Below, piece after piece: positions 1-7,093 of a DNA stretch of 9,979 bases. The notes beneath the pieces were generated by a model. The model was not told where the DNA came from. It did no database searches and was given only the letters and a program-made list of their open reading frames with translations. Position numbers and translations under genes: made by a program. Source of the DNA: Rhodospirillales bacterium. Lineage in GTDB: Bacteria; Pseudomonadota; Alphaproteobacteria; Rhodospirillales; Casp-alpha2. Location of the stretch: positions 4,898 through 14,876 of the forward strand of contig JANRAT010000291.1 of the NCBI GenBank assembly GCA_030727885.1, in the 5' to 3' direction. Within the stretch, counting starts at the first letter, position 1. Each line of letters opens with the position of its first letter.

Positions 1-35
1 GCGCCTATGACGACGCAACCAACTCTTTCAACCAT
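1..35 (-). CDS. N-terminal fragment of a probable FAD-dependent oxidoreductase (cut by window edge)
   Basis: Only the first 11 codons and two bases are inside the window. Reading the minus strand from ATG at 35-33 gives MVERVGCVVIG followed by GC, the start of an Ala or Gly codon series. This hydrophobic beta-strand running into a glycine is how many FAD/NAD-binding Rossmann proteins begin, with GxGxxG expected next; the VxCVVIGAG pattern is common in L-2-hydroxyglutarate oxidase and DadA/glycine-oxidase-type flavoproteins. A good ribosome binding site, GGAG on the minus strand at 44-41, sits five bases before the ATG, which supports a real start. The gene lies on the same strand as the sensor kinase, 54 bases downstream of its stop, so co-transcription is possible. 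The family call rests on a very short stretch. A different Rossmann enzyme is possible. Confidence 0.55.
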   Translation of the reverse strand, partial: MVERVGCVVIG

Positions 36-89
36 GGGATCTCCGATAGAATAATTGTCAGCAAAGTTTCCACGTAGCAGCCATGGCGG

Positions 90-2402
90 TCAAGCAGGAC
101 GATTGCTGCCTTTTGGTACATCACGCATATGGATGTTCTTGCCCATTACCTGATCGATGGCCTCGGCCAGCTTTGGCTGATCAATCGGTTTTGCGACCAC
201 CGCATCGAACCCGGCATCAAGGTATCTCTTTACGTGTTCAGTTGTCACATCTGCCGTCAGGGCAATACATGGAATGGCTTTTTTGGCTGGAGACAATTTT
301 TTGATTTCCTGCAAAGTGTCCATGCCATCCATGACCGGCATACGGATATCGAGAACAATCAGATCAAAATCGAAATCCTTGATGGACTGCAGGGCTTCAT
401 GACCATTTTCTGTGATGAAAGCTGTGTGTCCGAGTGTTGCAAAAAACCGCTCAATGATCATTTGATTGATGCTGTTATCTTCGGCAATCAGCACACGCAA
501 GGGCTCACTGGCACGCGTAACGATCCTCTCGGTGTTTGTATTGTCTTCGATGTCTTGCAAGGAAACCTGTAACGGCAGGGAAAACCAGAAACATGTACCG
601 CCCTTTTTGACGCCGCGGATACCGATCTCGCCCTGCATCATTTCCACCAGGCTTTTAGAAATGGACAGGCCCAGACCGGTGCCGCCATATTTTCTGGATG
701 TTGATGAATCTGCCTGCAGGAAACGCTCGAACAGGGAGTCCCTGATTTCAGGAGGGATGCCGATGCCGGTGTCTTCCACCTCAAAAAGCAGTGTGTTTTC
801 GCTGCTGAGTTTGATTTTCACAGTGATACCGCCCTCGGCCGTAAATTTGATGGCGTTGCTGAGCAGATTGATCAGCACCTGACGCAATCTGTTTGGATCG
901 CCATGCAATGAGGTCGGCACATCGTCGGCGATTTCACAGCGAAACCACAAATCTTTATCCTGGGCGCGGGGCATGAAGGAATATTGAATTTGCTCGATCA
1001 GAACCTTGATGTTGAAATCGACATTCACGATAAGAAGTTTGCCAGCTTCGATCTTTGACTGATCCAGAATGTCGTTGAGAATTTCAAGTAGTGCCAAGCT
1101 TGATTGACGTGCCGTATTCACGAGCCGGATTTGATCCTTGTCCAGATGCGAATCCGTAAGCGCATCAAGCATGCCGAGAACGCCGGTCATCGGGGTTCTG
1201 ATTTCATGACTCATATTGGCCAGAAATTCCGATTTGGTTTTGTTGGCAGTCTCAGCGCGTTCCTGCGCTTCCTTCAAAGCGGTTATGTCGACTCTGAAAC
1301 CGACTGTGCCGCCTTCCTTGGTCTTGCGTTCCGAGATCTTGAGCCATCGGCCGTTCGAGAGTTTCTGCTCGATCGTCGAATTGGCAGCCTTATGGGCTTC
1401 AATGCGGTCCTGTAACCATTCTTCCTCGCGTCCGATCGCTTGGGAGAATTCGCCGGCTTCGAGGCCAAGACGCAACAGATCTACAAATTTTTGCCCTGGA
1501 GTGAAATGTTGACTGCTCAACGGATAATACGCGCGATAATGATCGTTGCAGAATTGCAGACGATCTTCGGCATCGTAATAGACAAAACCTTCATCAATGG
1601 CCTCGATCGCATTGATCAACTGATCGCGCGCCGATCCAGCATCATTGGTTGCCTGTTCCAGCTGCTCGGTGATGACTTTGAAATGTGTTATTTCCGTAGA
1701 CACGACAACCGTCATGCCGCCATCGAGTTTTTGTTCTTCGACCGAAAATGTCCTGCCACCTTCTCTGGTCATCTCAAATGGACCATTAGGGGCGCGATGA
1801 CGGGCAAGCCGCTGGTTCACCCATTGTTCCTCGTTTTCGATCGCTTCAGGAAACATGCCGGCCCGGACACCTTCGCGGATAAAGGCTTGATATTGAACAC
1901 CAGGGGCAACGAAGGACGGTATTTTGCTATTCAGTGCCCGGAAGGCCTGATTGCAGACGACAAAACAATCCTTTGCATCCCAAAGGGCGATGGCTTCGGT
2001 GAGTTGGTCAAAGATGAATTCGAAGCTGTCCGACTTTTGAGCAAGTTCCACTTCGCTGGTTATGATGCGGCCAAAGCCCCGATAACCAAGAAAATTACCC
2101 TTGGCGTCAAAAAATGGCTCACCACTTACAGATACCCAATGATCTTCGTTCTGGCCTGAAAGTTTGTAGATAAAATCCTTGAACGGCCTGTGTGCGTTCA
2201 AGGTGTCGACGTGATCCTGCCAATCGGTATCGCTGACATTATCGACGCGGAGTTCGATACGGTTTTTACCGTATTGCCGAGCCGGTTCGATGCCGATGTA
2301 TTTCTTGAAATTTTGGCTTAAATAGACAAATCGATGCTCGCTGTCGGTTTCCCAGAACCAGCCATCAATTAATCTCGCATATTTCTCCAATTCATCGCGC
2401 AT
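90..2402 (-). CDS. Hybrid sensor histidine kinase with three PAS regions and a C-terminal receiver
   Basis: A 770-residue soluble kinase with no signal peptide or membrane segment, so it probably senses a cytoplasmic signal. Order of parts: a PAS domain (about 8-117), two related PAS_7-like regions (about 128-241 and 262-375), a short helical linker, the dimerisation/phosphoacceptor domain with SHEIRTP (His399), an HATPase with N box around Asn512/Asn516, G1 DTGIGIP (544-550) and G2 GGTGLGL (573-579), and a receiver domain (about 635-755). The receiver keeps the acidic pair Glu641/Asp642, phospho-acceptor Asp685, Thr716 and Lys738, so both kinase and receiver look active. No Hpt domain or separate response regulator is nearby, so the phosphorelay partner must lie elsewhere. 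The ATG at 2402-2400 is the only usual start before an in-frame stop upstream; its ribosome binding site is poor. Base composition is visibly more AT-rich than the genes to the right. The ligand is unknown. Confidence 0.95.
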   Translation of the reverse strand: MRDELEKYARLIDGWFWETDSEHRFVYLSQNFKKYIGIEPARQYGKNRIELRVDNVSDTDWQDHVDTLNAHRPFKDFIYKLSGQNEDHWVSVSGEPFFDAKGNFLGYRGFGRIITSEVELAQKSDSFEFIFDQLTEAIALWDAKDCFVVCNQAFRALNSKIPSFVAPGVQYQAFIREGVRAGMFPEAIENEEQWVNQRLARHRAPNGPFEMTREGGRTFSVEEQKLDGGMTVVVSTEITHFKVITEQLEQATNDAGSARDQLINAIEAIDEGFVYYDAEDRLQFCNDHYRAYYPLSSQHFTPGQKFVDLLRLGLEAGEFSQAIGREEEWLQDRIEAHKAANSTIEQKLSNGRWLKISERKTKEGGTVGFRVDITALKEAQERAETANKTKSEFLANMSHEIRTPMTGVLGMLDALTDSHLDKDQIRLVNTARQSSLALLEILNDILDQSKIEAGKLLIVNVDFNIKVLIEQIQYSFMPRAQDKDLWFRCEIADDVPTSLHGDPNRLRQVLINLLSNAIKFTAEGGITVKIKLSSENTLLFEVEDTGIGIPPEIRDSLFERFLQADSSTSRKYGGTGLGLSISKSLVEMMQGEIGIRGVKKGGTCFWFSLPLQVSLQDIEDNTNTERIVTRASEPLRVLIAEDNSINQMIIERFFATLGHTAFITENGHEALQSIKDFDFDLIVLDIRMPVMDGMDTLQEIKKLSPAKKAIPCIALTADVTTEHVKRYLDAGFDAVVAKPIDQPKLAEAIDQVMGKNIHMRDVPKGSNRPA

Positions 2403-2415
2403 CGGAAATTTTCCG
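2403..2415. repeat. 13-bp palindrome abutting the kinase start codon
   Basis: CGGAAA (2403-2408) and TTTCCG (2410-2415) are perfect inverted copies around a single central base, directly against the ATG of the histidine kinase. It covers the place where the kinase ribosome binding site should be. It could be an operator or simply chance in an AT-rich leader; I have no protein to assign to it. Confidence 0.35.
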
Positions 2416-2444
2416 TCGTTGCTTTTGTCTGGTCAAGGTGACGA

Positions 2445-2463
2445 TAACACTATTTCAGTGTCA
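2445..2463. repeat. Inverted repeat in the divergent kinase/oxidoreductase intergenic region
   Basis: TAACACT (2445-2451) and AGTGTCA (2457-2463) are inverted copies with one mismatch, separated by five bases (ATTTC). The element sits roughly in the middle of the 142-bp region between the start of the kinase (leftward) and the preferred start of the molybdopterin oxidoreductase (rightward), where promoters of both genes should lie. It could be a regulator binding site. I could not identify convincing -35/-10 boxes for either gene. Confidence 0.35.
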
Positions 2464-2544
2464 TGTTTAGCACGTCTCCTGGGGATATGGCTTAATCAAA
2501 CGTGATTGCTTGATGCGATTGCCTGCCAAGAGTACATTTCACCC

Positions 2545-4614
2545 ATGGCACCCTTAGATGAACAAACCCAATGGCTGCGTAGCGCCTGTCCACACGACTG
2601 TCCGTCGACCTGCGCGCTCGAGATCGAGCGCCTTTCTTCAGACCGTATCGGCAAGGTACGCGGCAACACCATGAACGATTACACCGATGGTGTTATTTGC
2701 GCCAAGGTTGCGGCGTATCGGGAGCGAGTCCACCACCCGGACCGCCTGACTCAGCCGTTACGGCGCGTCGGCGCCAAGGGCGAGGGCAAATTCGAAGCGA
2801 TCAGCTGGGATGACGCTTTGGACATCGTTGCCGAAAATTTCAGGAAGGCTGAACAGAAATACGGTCCTGAAACTGTCTGGCCATATCATTTTGCCGGCAC
2901 CATGGGGCTGGTTCAGCGCGACATCATCCACGGTTTCCGTCACGCGCTCGGTTATTCACGCGAAGACGAGACGATCTGTGTGGCGACGGCCGGTTCAGGC
3001 TGGATGGCCGGATGCGGGAAGATAACCGGTACTGATCCTCGTGAAATCGCACTTTCCGACATGGTTGTGGTGTGGGGCGGCAACCCTGTCTCCACTCAGG
3101 TCAACGTCATGACGCATGTCGCCAAGGCGCGCAAACAGCGTGGTGCCAAGCTTTACGTGATTGATCCGTATCGCACGCCGAGCGCGCAGCAGGCCGATGT
3201 TCATCTGTGTCTGCGGCCCGGCACCGACGGGGCCCTGGCCTGCGCCGTGATGCATGTGATGTTCCGTGACGGCACTGCCGACCGGGATTATATGGCGCGC
3301 TTTACGGATGTGCCCGAAGAACTGGAAAAGCATCTGCAAACGCGTTCGCCGGAATGGGCTGCCGCGATTACCGGCCTGACGGTCGCCGAGATCGAATCCT
3401 TCGCCAAGGCTTACGGCGAGACCGAACGGGTCTATATGCGCGTCGGATACGGGTTCACCCGCTCGCGTAACGGTTCGGCCAACATGCATGCAGTCAGCTG
3501 TCTGCCGGCCGTCGGCGGTAAATGGCAGTATGAAGGCGGCGGTGCGATGCATTCGAACCGCAACATGTTCGGCGTCAACCAGTCGATGGTGCGCGCCCTT
3601 GATATGCTCGATACCTCCAAGCGCGCGCTTGATATGTCGAGAATCGGCCGCATCCTTTTGGGTGAAGATGAAAGCCTGCTGGGTGGCCCGCCGGTCACCG
3701 CGATGATCATGCAGAATATCAATCCGGCCGAAGTGGCCCCGGAAACGAAGCGTGTTCTTGAAGGCCTGTCGCGTGAGGATCTGTTCGTCTGCGTGCACGA
3801 ACAGTTCATGACGGCCAGTGCGGATTACGCCGATATCGTTCTGCCAGCGACGACTTTCCTGGAACACGATGATCTTTATCAGGGCAGCGGTCATCTGTAT
3901 CTGCAGGTTGCCAAGCACATCATTGATCCGGTCGGCGAGGCGCGCTGCAACGTCGACGTGCTGTCGGCGCTGGCCCGACGGCTCGGTTCAACACACGAGG
4001 TGTTTACCCACAGTGCCTGGGAACTGATCGACCGCTCATTGCTGGACAGCGGCTATCCCGGTGCCGATGAAACGCACGCGATGGGCTGGATCGATTGTTC
4101 GCAAAGCTTTGACGATGCTCACTTCCTGAATGGTTTCAAAACCCATGACGGTAAATTTCACTTCAAGCCTGACTGGTCGAAAATCGGTGCTGCGCATGAG
4201 AAAATGCCGGTCCTGCCTGATCATCAGGACGTGATCGACGTGGCGACCCCGAACAAGCCGTTCCGTCTGGTTGCCGCACCGGCCCGTCGTTTTCTGAACA
4301 CGTCGTTTACCGAAACGCCGTCATCCGTAAAGAAAGAAGGACGCCCGACCGCGTTGATCCATCCGGACGCCATGAAGGCATTGGGCCTCGGTGATGATGA
4401 CGAAGTGACGCTGGGGAACGACCTGGGAGAGGTCTTGGTTCATGCCAAAACTTTTGACGGTTTGCAGCCTGATACGGTGATTGTCGAGGGAATCTGGCCG
4501 AATAAACATTTCAAAAACGGTCTCGGCATTAACGTATTAATAAGTGCTGATAGGGCATACCCGAATGGTGGCGCAGTGTTCCATGACACGGCTGTCTGGA
4601 TACGCGCAGCTTAG
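2545..4614 (+). CDS. Molybdopterin-dependent [4Fe-4S] oxidoreductase, DMSO reductase superfamily, substrate unknown
   Basis: A 689-residue catalytic subunit of the bis-MGD (Mo or W) family. The N-terminus carries four cysteines, Cys15, Cys19, Cys23 and Cys52 (Cx3Cx3Cx28C, with ACPHDCPSTC), the binding set for one [4Fe-4S] cluster. Cofactor-binding signatures follow, including VVWGGNP (175-181) and the segment VIDPYRTPSAQQAD (205-218). The C-terminal part beginning near PFRLVAAPARRF matches the molybdopterin dinucleotide-binding domain. No twin-arginine signal precedes the cluster motif, so the enzyme should be cytoplasmic. I chose ATG 2545: the frame stays open to a TTG at 2506, but that would add 13 residues without family character. 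The ribosome binding site is weak (AAGAG, 12 bases upstream). No iron-sulfur, membrane-anchor or chaperone subunit is adjacent, so the electron partner is unknown. It belongs to a widespread unassigned COG0243 group; I would not assign a substrate. Confidence 0.93.
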   Translation: MAPLDEQTQWLRSACPHDCPSTCALEIERLSSDRIGKVRGNTMNDYTDGVICAKVAAYRERVHHPDRLTQPLRRVGAKGEGKFEAISWDDALDIVAENFRKAEQKYGPETVWPYHFAGTMGLVQRDIIHGFRHALGYSREDETICVATAGSGWMAGCGKITGTDPREIALSDMVVVWGGNPVSTQVNVMTHVAKARKQRGAKLYVIDPYRTPSAQQADVHLCLRPGTDGALACAVMHVMFRDGTADRDYMARFTDVPEELEKHLQTRSPEWAAAITGLTVAEIESFAKAYGETERVYMRVGYGFTRSRNGSANMHAVSCLPAVGGKWQYEGGGAMHSNRNMFGVNQSMVRALDMLDTSKRALDMSRIGRILLGEDESLLGGPPVTAMIMQNINPAEVAPETKRVLEGLSREDLFVCVHEQFMTASADYADIVLPATTFLEHDDLYQGSGHLYLQVAKHIIDPVGEARCNVDVLSALARRLGSTHEVFTHSAWELIDRSLLDSGYPGADETHAMGWIDCSQSFDDAHFLNGFKTHDGKFHFKPDWSKIGAAHEKMPVLPDHQDVIDVATPNKPFRLVAAPARRFLNTSFTETPSSVKKEGRPTALIHPDAMKALGLGDDDEVTLGNDLGEVLVHAKTFDGLQPDTVIVEGIWPNKHFKNGLGINVLISADRAYPNGGAVFHDTAVWIRAA

Positions 4615-4622
4615 ACTGGCTT

Positions 4623-4630
4623 GGGGGGAA
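4623..4630 (+). promoter_or_regulatory. Ribosome binding site deciding the GTG start of mipZ
   Basis: The purine run GGGGGGAA ends four bases before GTG 4635, in the 20-base gap after the oxidoreductase stop. It supports the GTG as the start, and the short gap allows read-through transcription from the upstream gene. Confidence 0.6.
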
Positions 4631-4634
4631 CGCC

Positions 4635-5477
4635 GTGAGCGCGAAAAACGCACACGTTATTGTCGTCGGAAACGAAAAGGGCGGCAGTGGAAAGTCGACC
4701 ACAACCATGCACCTTGCGATTGCGTTGTTGATGCAGGGTTACCGGGTCGCGACCATTGATGTCGACGGCAGACAGGGCACACTCAGCCGCTACATCACCA
4801 ACCGTGAACTCCTGAACAGCAAGCTCGGGCGCAGCTATCCGACCCCTGAGCATCACAAGATTATCAGCCATCATGCTGCCGGTATGACGGACAAAGATGC
4901 CGAAGCCGAAGCACAGCGTCTGCAGCTGCTGATCGAAGGGCTTTGTTTCTCTCACGACATTTTACTGATCGACACTCCGGGTGCAGCCAACCGGCTGTCC
5001 TTTATGGCGCATACCTATGCCGACACGCTGATCACGCCGATGAACGACAGCTTTGTCGATCTGGATGGATTGGCCCACATGGACGGTGAAGGGGCCAATA
5101 TCAAAGGCCCCAGCCACTATGCCGAGGCGATCTGGGAAGCCAAGAAAGTCAAGGCGGTGCGTGACGGCAGCTCAATAGACTGGGTCGTCATGCGCAACCG
5201 ACTGAGTAATCTTGACGCGTACAACAAACGCGACGTCGAGCGGGTTATCCGTGAGCTGTCCTCCAGGCTTGGCTTCAGGATGCTGCCGGGATTTTCAGAG
5301 CGCGTCATTTTCCGCGAACTGTTTCTCGTCGGTCTGACCATCCTTGATCTCAAGCAGGCCGCGGGGGGCGCCCCGCTGAGCCGTTCCCACAGGGCGGCGC
5401 GAGACGAAGTGCTGATGATTGTCGAGGGGCTCAAACTGCCGCAAATCGGTAACCATGAACAAAGTGCTACGGCATAA
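4635..5477 (+). CDS. mipZ: Division plane positioning ATPase MipZ
   Basis: A 280-residue ParA/MinD-superfamily P-loop ATPase. MipZ binds ParB near the chromosomal origins, forms a gradient from the poles and inhibits FtsZ polymerisation, so that the Z ring forms at mid-cell; it replaces the Min system in many alphaproteobacteria. The deviant Walker A is seen as EKGGSGKST with signature Lys15 and phosphate-binding Lys20; the next motif is IDVDGRQ (41-47, Asp42/Asp44) and the Walker B is LLIDTPG (110-116, Asp113). The opening HVIVVGNEKGGSGKS, and the conserved stretches FVDLDGLA and RVIFRELFLVGLT, are typical of MipZ rather than of plasmid ParA or MinD. GTG start with a strong ribosome binding site. 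parA/parB and ftsZ are not in the window. It is followed by the VWA/J-protein pair after 89 bases. Confidence 0.95.
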   Translation: MSAKNAHVIVVGNEKGGSGKSTTTMHLAIALLMQGYRVATIDVDGRQGTLSRYITNRELLNSKLGRSYPTPEHHKIISHHAAGMTDKDAEAEAQRLQLLIEGLCFSHDILLIDTPGAANRLSFMAHTYADTLITPMNDSFVDLDGLAHMDGEGANIKGPSHYAEAIWEAKKVKAVRDGSSIDWVVMRNRLSNLDAYNKRDVERVIRELSSRLGFRMLPGFSERVIFRELFLVGLTILDLKQAAGGAPLSRSHRAARDEVLMIVEGLKLPQIGNHEQSATA

Positions 5478-5524
5478 TCCATTCATTGCATCGGTGTTAT
5501 CGCCTAAGCCTCGCTTTTCCGTTA

Positions 5525-5552
5525 TTTTTGCTTATCTGTTCATAAGCAAAGA
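5525..5552. repeat. Strong inverted repeat upstream of the VWA gene
   Basis: TTTGCTTAT (5527-5535) and ATAAGCAAA (5542-5550) are perfect 9-base inverted copies around CTGTTC. In RNA the stem could extend by a U-G and a U-A pair to 5525-5552. It lies in the 89-base gap between mipZ and the VWA gene and ends three bases before that gene's ribosome binding site. The stem is AT-rich and is not followed by a U tract on the plus strand, so it is a poor intrinsic terminator. A dimeric repressor operator or an mRNA leader hairpin fits better. Confidence 0.6.
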
Positions 5553-5554
5553 GA

Positions 5555-5560
5555 AAAGGA
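5555..5560 (+). promoter_or_regulatory. Ribosome binding site deciding the TTG start of the VWA gene
   Basis: AAAGGA lies six bases before TTG 5567, a good distance, and there is no competing ATG or GTG in frame nearby that keeps the conserved N-terminus. This supports a rare TTG initiation codon. Confidence 0.6.
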
Positions 5561-5566
5561 ACGTCA

Positions 5567-6283
5567 TTGGCCGACGATCTACCCGATAAAAACAAGCGAT
5601 CCAGCGACGTTGAGGCATTCTTGTCGAAAGTTGCGCTGACGCCGAAACGTGCCGGCGCTGCAGGCAAGCGTGGTCGCCTGCTGTTTGCCATGGATGCCAC
5701 GGCCAGCCGTCAACCATCTTGGGATACTGCGGCCAAGATACAGGGTCAGATGTTCACCGAGACGGCAAACCTTGGCGGTCTGGATATTCAGCTCGCCTTT
5801 TATCGCGGTTTTGGTGAGTTCAAGGTATCGGGCTGGACTGATCAGGAGCCGGAACTGCTGCGCCTGATGACGTCGGTTCATTGTCTGGCCGGGCAGACGC
5901 AGATCGGCAAGGTGCTGCAGCATGCGGTCAACGAAGCAAAGCAGGGGCAACTGAACGCATTGATCTTCGTCGGCGACAGTGTTGAGGAAGACATCGACCA
6001 GCTTGGCCATGCGGCCGGTGCGTTGGGTTTGCTGGGCGTGCCGGCGTTTGTCTTTCACGAGGGCATGGACCCGATGGCAAAATTCGCCTTTGAACAGATC
6101 GCAAAACTGACCGGCGGCGCCTGTATGCGTTTCGATGCCTCGAGTGCGGAAGCATTGCGAGCACTGCTGGCAGCGGTCGCCGTGTTTGCCGCCGGCGGCA
6201 GGGCCGCCCTTGAAGACAAGGCCAAGCGCGACGGCGGGGCCGTCCTGCAATTGACCCGGCAGATGCGGAACAGCGGCCCATGA
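5567..6283 (+). CDS. Stand-alone VWA-domain protein with a MIDAS metal site
   Basis: A 238-residue protein, probably cytoplasmic, with no signal peptide or membrane segment. After a short charged N-terminus (about 1-36) a von Willebrand factor A fold begins at RGRLLFAMDATASR. The MIDAS metal site is visible as Asp43-x-Thr45-x-Ser47 (DxTxS, a variant of the usual DxSxS), with Thr111 in AGQTQIG and Asp137 in FVGDS as likely further ligands. VWA domains bind protein partners through the metal; in bacteria they often work with a neighbouring partner. Here the next gene, the membrane J-protein, overlaps by four bases (ATGA), which implies translational coupling and a shared task. TTG start. A conserved family in alphaproteobacteria as far as I recall it, but I know of no assigned function. 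Confidence 0.9.
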   Translation: MADDLPDKNKRSSDVEAFLSKVALTPKRAGAAGKRGRLLFAMDATASRQPSWDTAAKIQGQMFTETANLGGLDIQLAFYRGFGEFKVSGWTDQEPELLRLMTSVHCLAGQTQIGKVLQHAVNEAKQGQLNALIFVGDSVEEDIDQLGHAAGALGLLGVPAFVFHEGMDPMAKFAFEQIAKLTGGACMRFDASSAEALRALLAAVAVFAAGGRAALEDKAKRDGGAVLQLTRQMRNSGP

Positions 6284-7002
6284 GTTATTTCGTGCTTGGT
6301 GTTGCCGTGCTTGCCGGCTTCTTGCTGGCCGGTAACTGGTTTGTATCGGCGAAACCGACGTCGATCCTCAAAGTCGGCAAGTGGTTACTGATCGCTGTCA
6401 TCGCGCTGGTCGTTTTATTCTTCGTCCTGTCCGGGCGCATTGCCCTGGCCCTTTGGACATTGCCGGTTCTGCTGCCATGGCTGATGCGGGCCAGAGCGGC
6501 TGCACGGATGGCCAAAAATTACAGCACCATGTCCGGTGGCGGCGGCAGCGGCCGCTACAGCGAAGTCAGCAGCGCTTTTCTCGAGATGCGGCTTGATCAC
6601 GACAGCGGTGACATGGACGGCACCATCCGCAAGGGGGCACATGCCGGGGAGCGGCTGAGCACACTGAGCTTTGCAGCCTTGACCGCGCTCTATGATGGCT
6701 ATGAGCGTGAGGACGGCGAATCGGCCCGTCTATTGGCAGCGTTTCTGGACCGCATGCACCCCGATTGGCGTCAGAGCCAAGGCCCTGACGCGTCAACGGG
6801 GGGTGATGACTTTGCCGCCGGGTCGGGCAGCATGAGCCGGGACGAGGCCTTGCGTATCCTCGGCCTCGAAAAGGACGCTGATACAGCGGAAATCAAGGCT
6901 GCATACCACAGACTGATTGCCGGATTGCACCCGGATCGGGGCGGATCAGCCTATCTGGCCGCCAAAATCAACGAAGCCAGGGATGTTTTGCTGAAAGATT
7001 AA
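6280..7002 (+). CDS. Membrane-anchored J-domain protein, Tim14/TimB-like
   Basis: A 240-residue protein with hydrophobic segments at about 3-22, 34-51 and 54-69, a glycine-rich linker (85-91), a middle region with the conserved-looking LDHDSGDMDG (105-114), and a C-terminal J domain (about 185-240) with the DnaK-activating motif HPD at 217-219. The order fits an inner-membrane co-chaperone that presents its J domain to DnaK. Positive residues between segments one and two and after segment three favour an outside N-terminus and a cytoplasmic J domain. The segment around HPDRGGS and AAKINEARD closely resembles mitochondrial Tim14/Pam18 and its alphaproteobacterial relatives (TimB in Caulobacter). 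The ATG overlaps the TGA of the VWA gene, so the two are translated together. Its client is unknown. Confidence 0.9.
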   Translation: MSYFVLGVAVLAGFLLAGNWFVSAKPTSILKVGKWLLIAVIALVVLFFVLSGRIALALWTLPVLLPWLMRARAAARMAKNYSTMSGGGGSGRYSEVSSAFLEMRLDHDSGDMDGTIRKGAHAGERLSTLSFAALTALYDGYEREDGESARLLAAFLDRMHPDWRQSQGPDASTGGDDFAAGSGSMSRDEALRILGLEKDADTAEIKAAYHRLIAGLHPDRGGSAYLAAKINEARDVLLKD

Positions 7003-7093
7003 GGGTTTCGTAGTGCTGACGGGGCAATATCGGCATCGGTTTGCTTGCCGGAGCCGGGTCCCTGTGGCAGAAACCGCATGATTCAGACGACGT

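Noticed and set aside
3..77. Plus-strand open frame ending in TAG at 75-77 that could be the tail of a gene entering from the left
   Set aside because: It is antisense to the minus-strand start at 35, which has a proper ribosome binding site and a recognisable Rossmann opening; the plus-strand peptide resembles nothing I know.
1440..2159. Long plus-strand open frame of 239 codons inside the kinase region
   Set aside because: It is antisense to the well-supported PAS regions of the histidine kinase and shows no family motif.
2995..3918. Minus-strand open frame of 307 codons across the oxidoreductase
   Set aside because: It is antisense to a gene with clear cofactor motifs; histidine- and arginine-rich composition is typical of a shadow frame in GC-rich DNA.
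6757..6765. Second His-Pro-Asp tripeptide in the J-protein (residues 160-162)
   Set aside because: It lies in the linker ahead of the J domain without the surrounding helices; the functional HPD is at 217-219.
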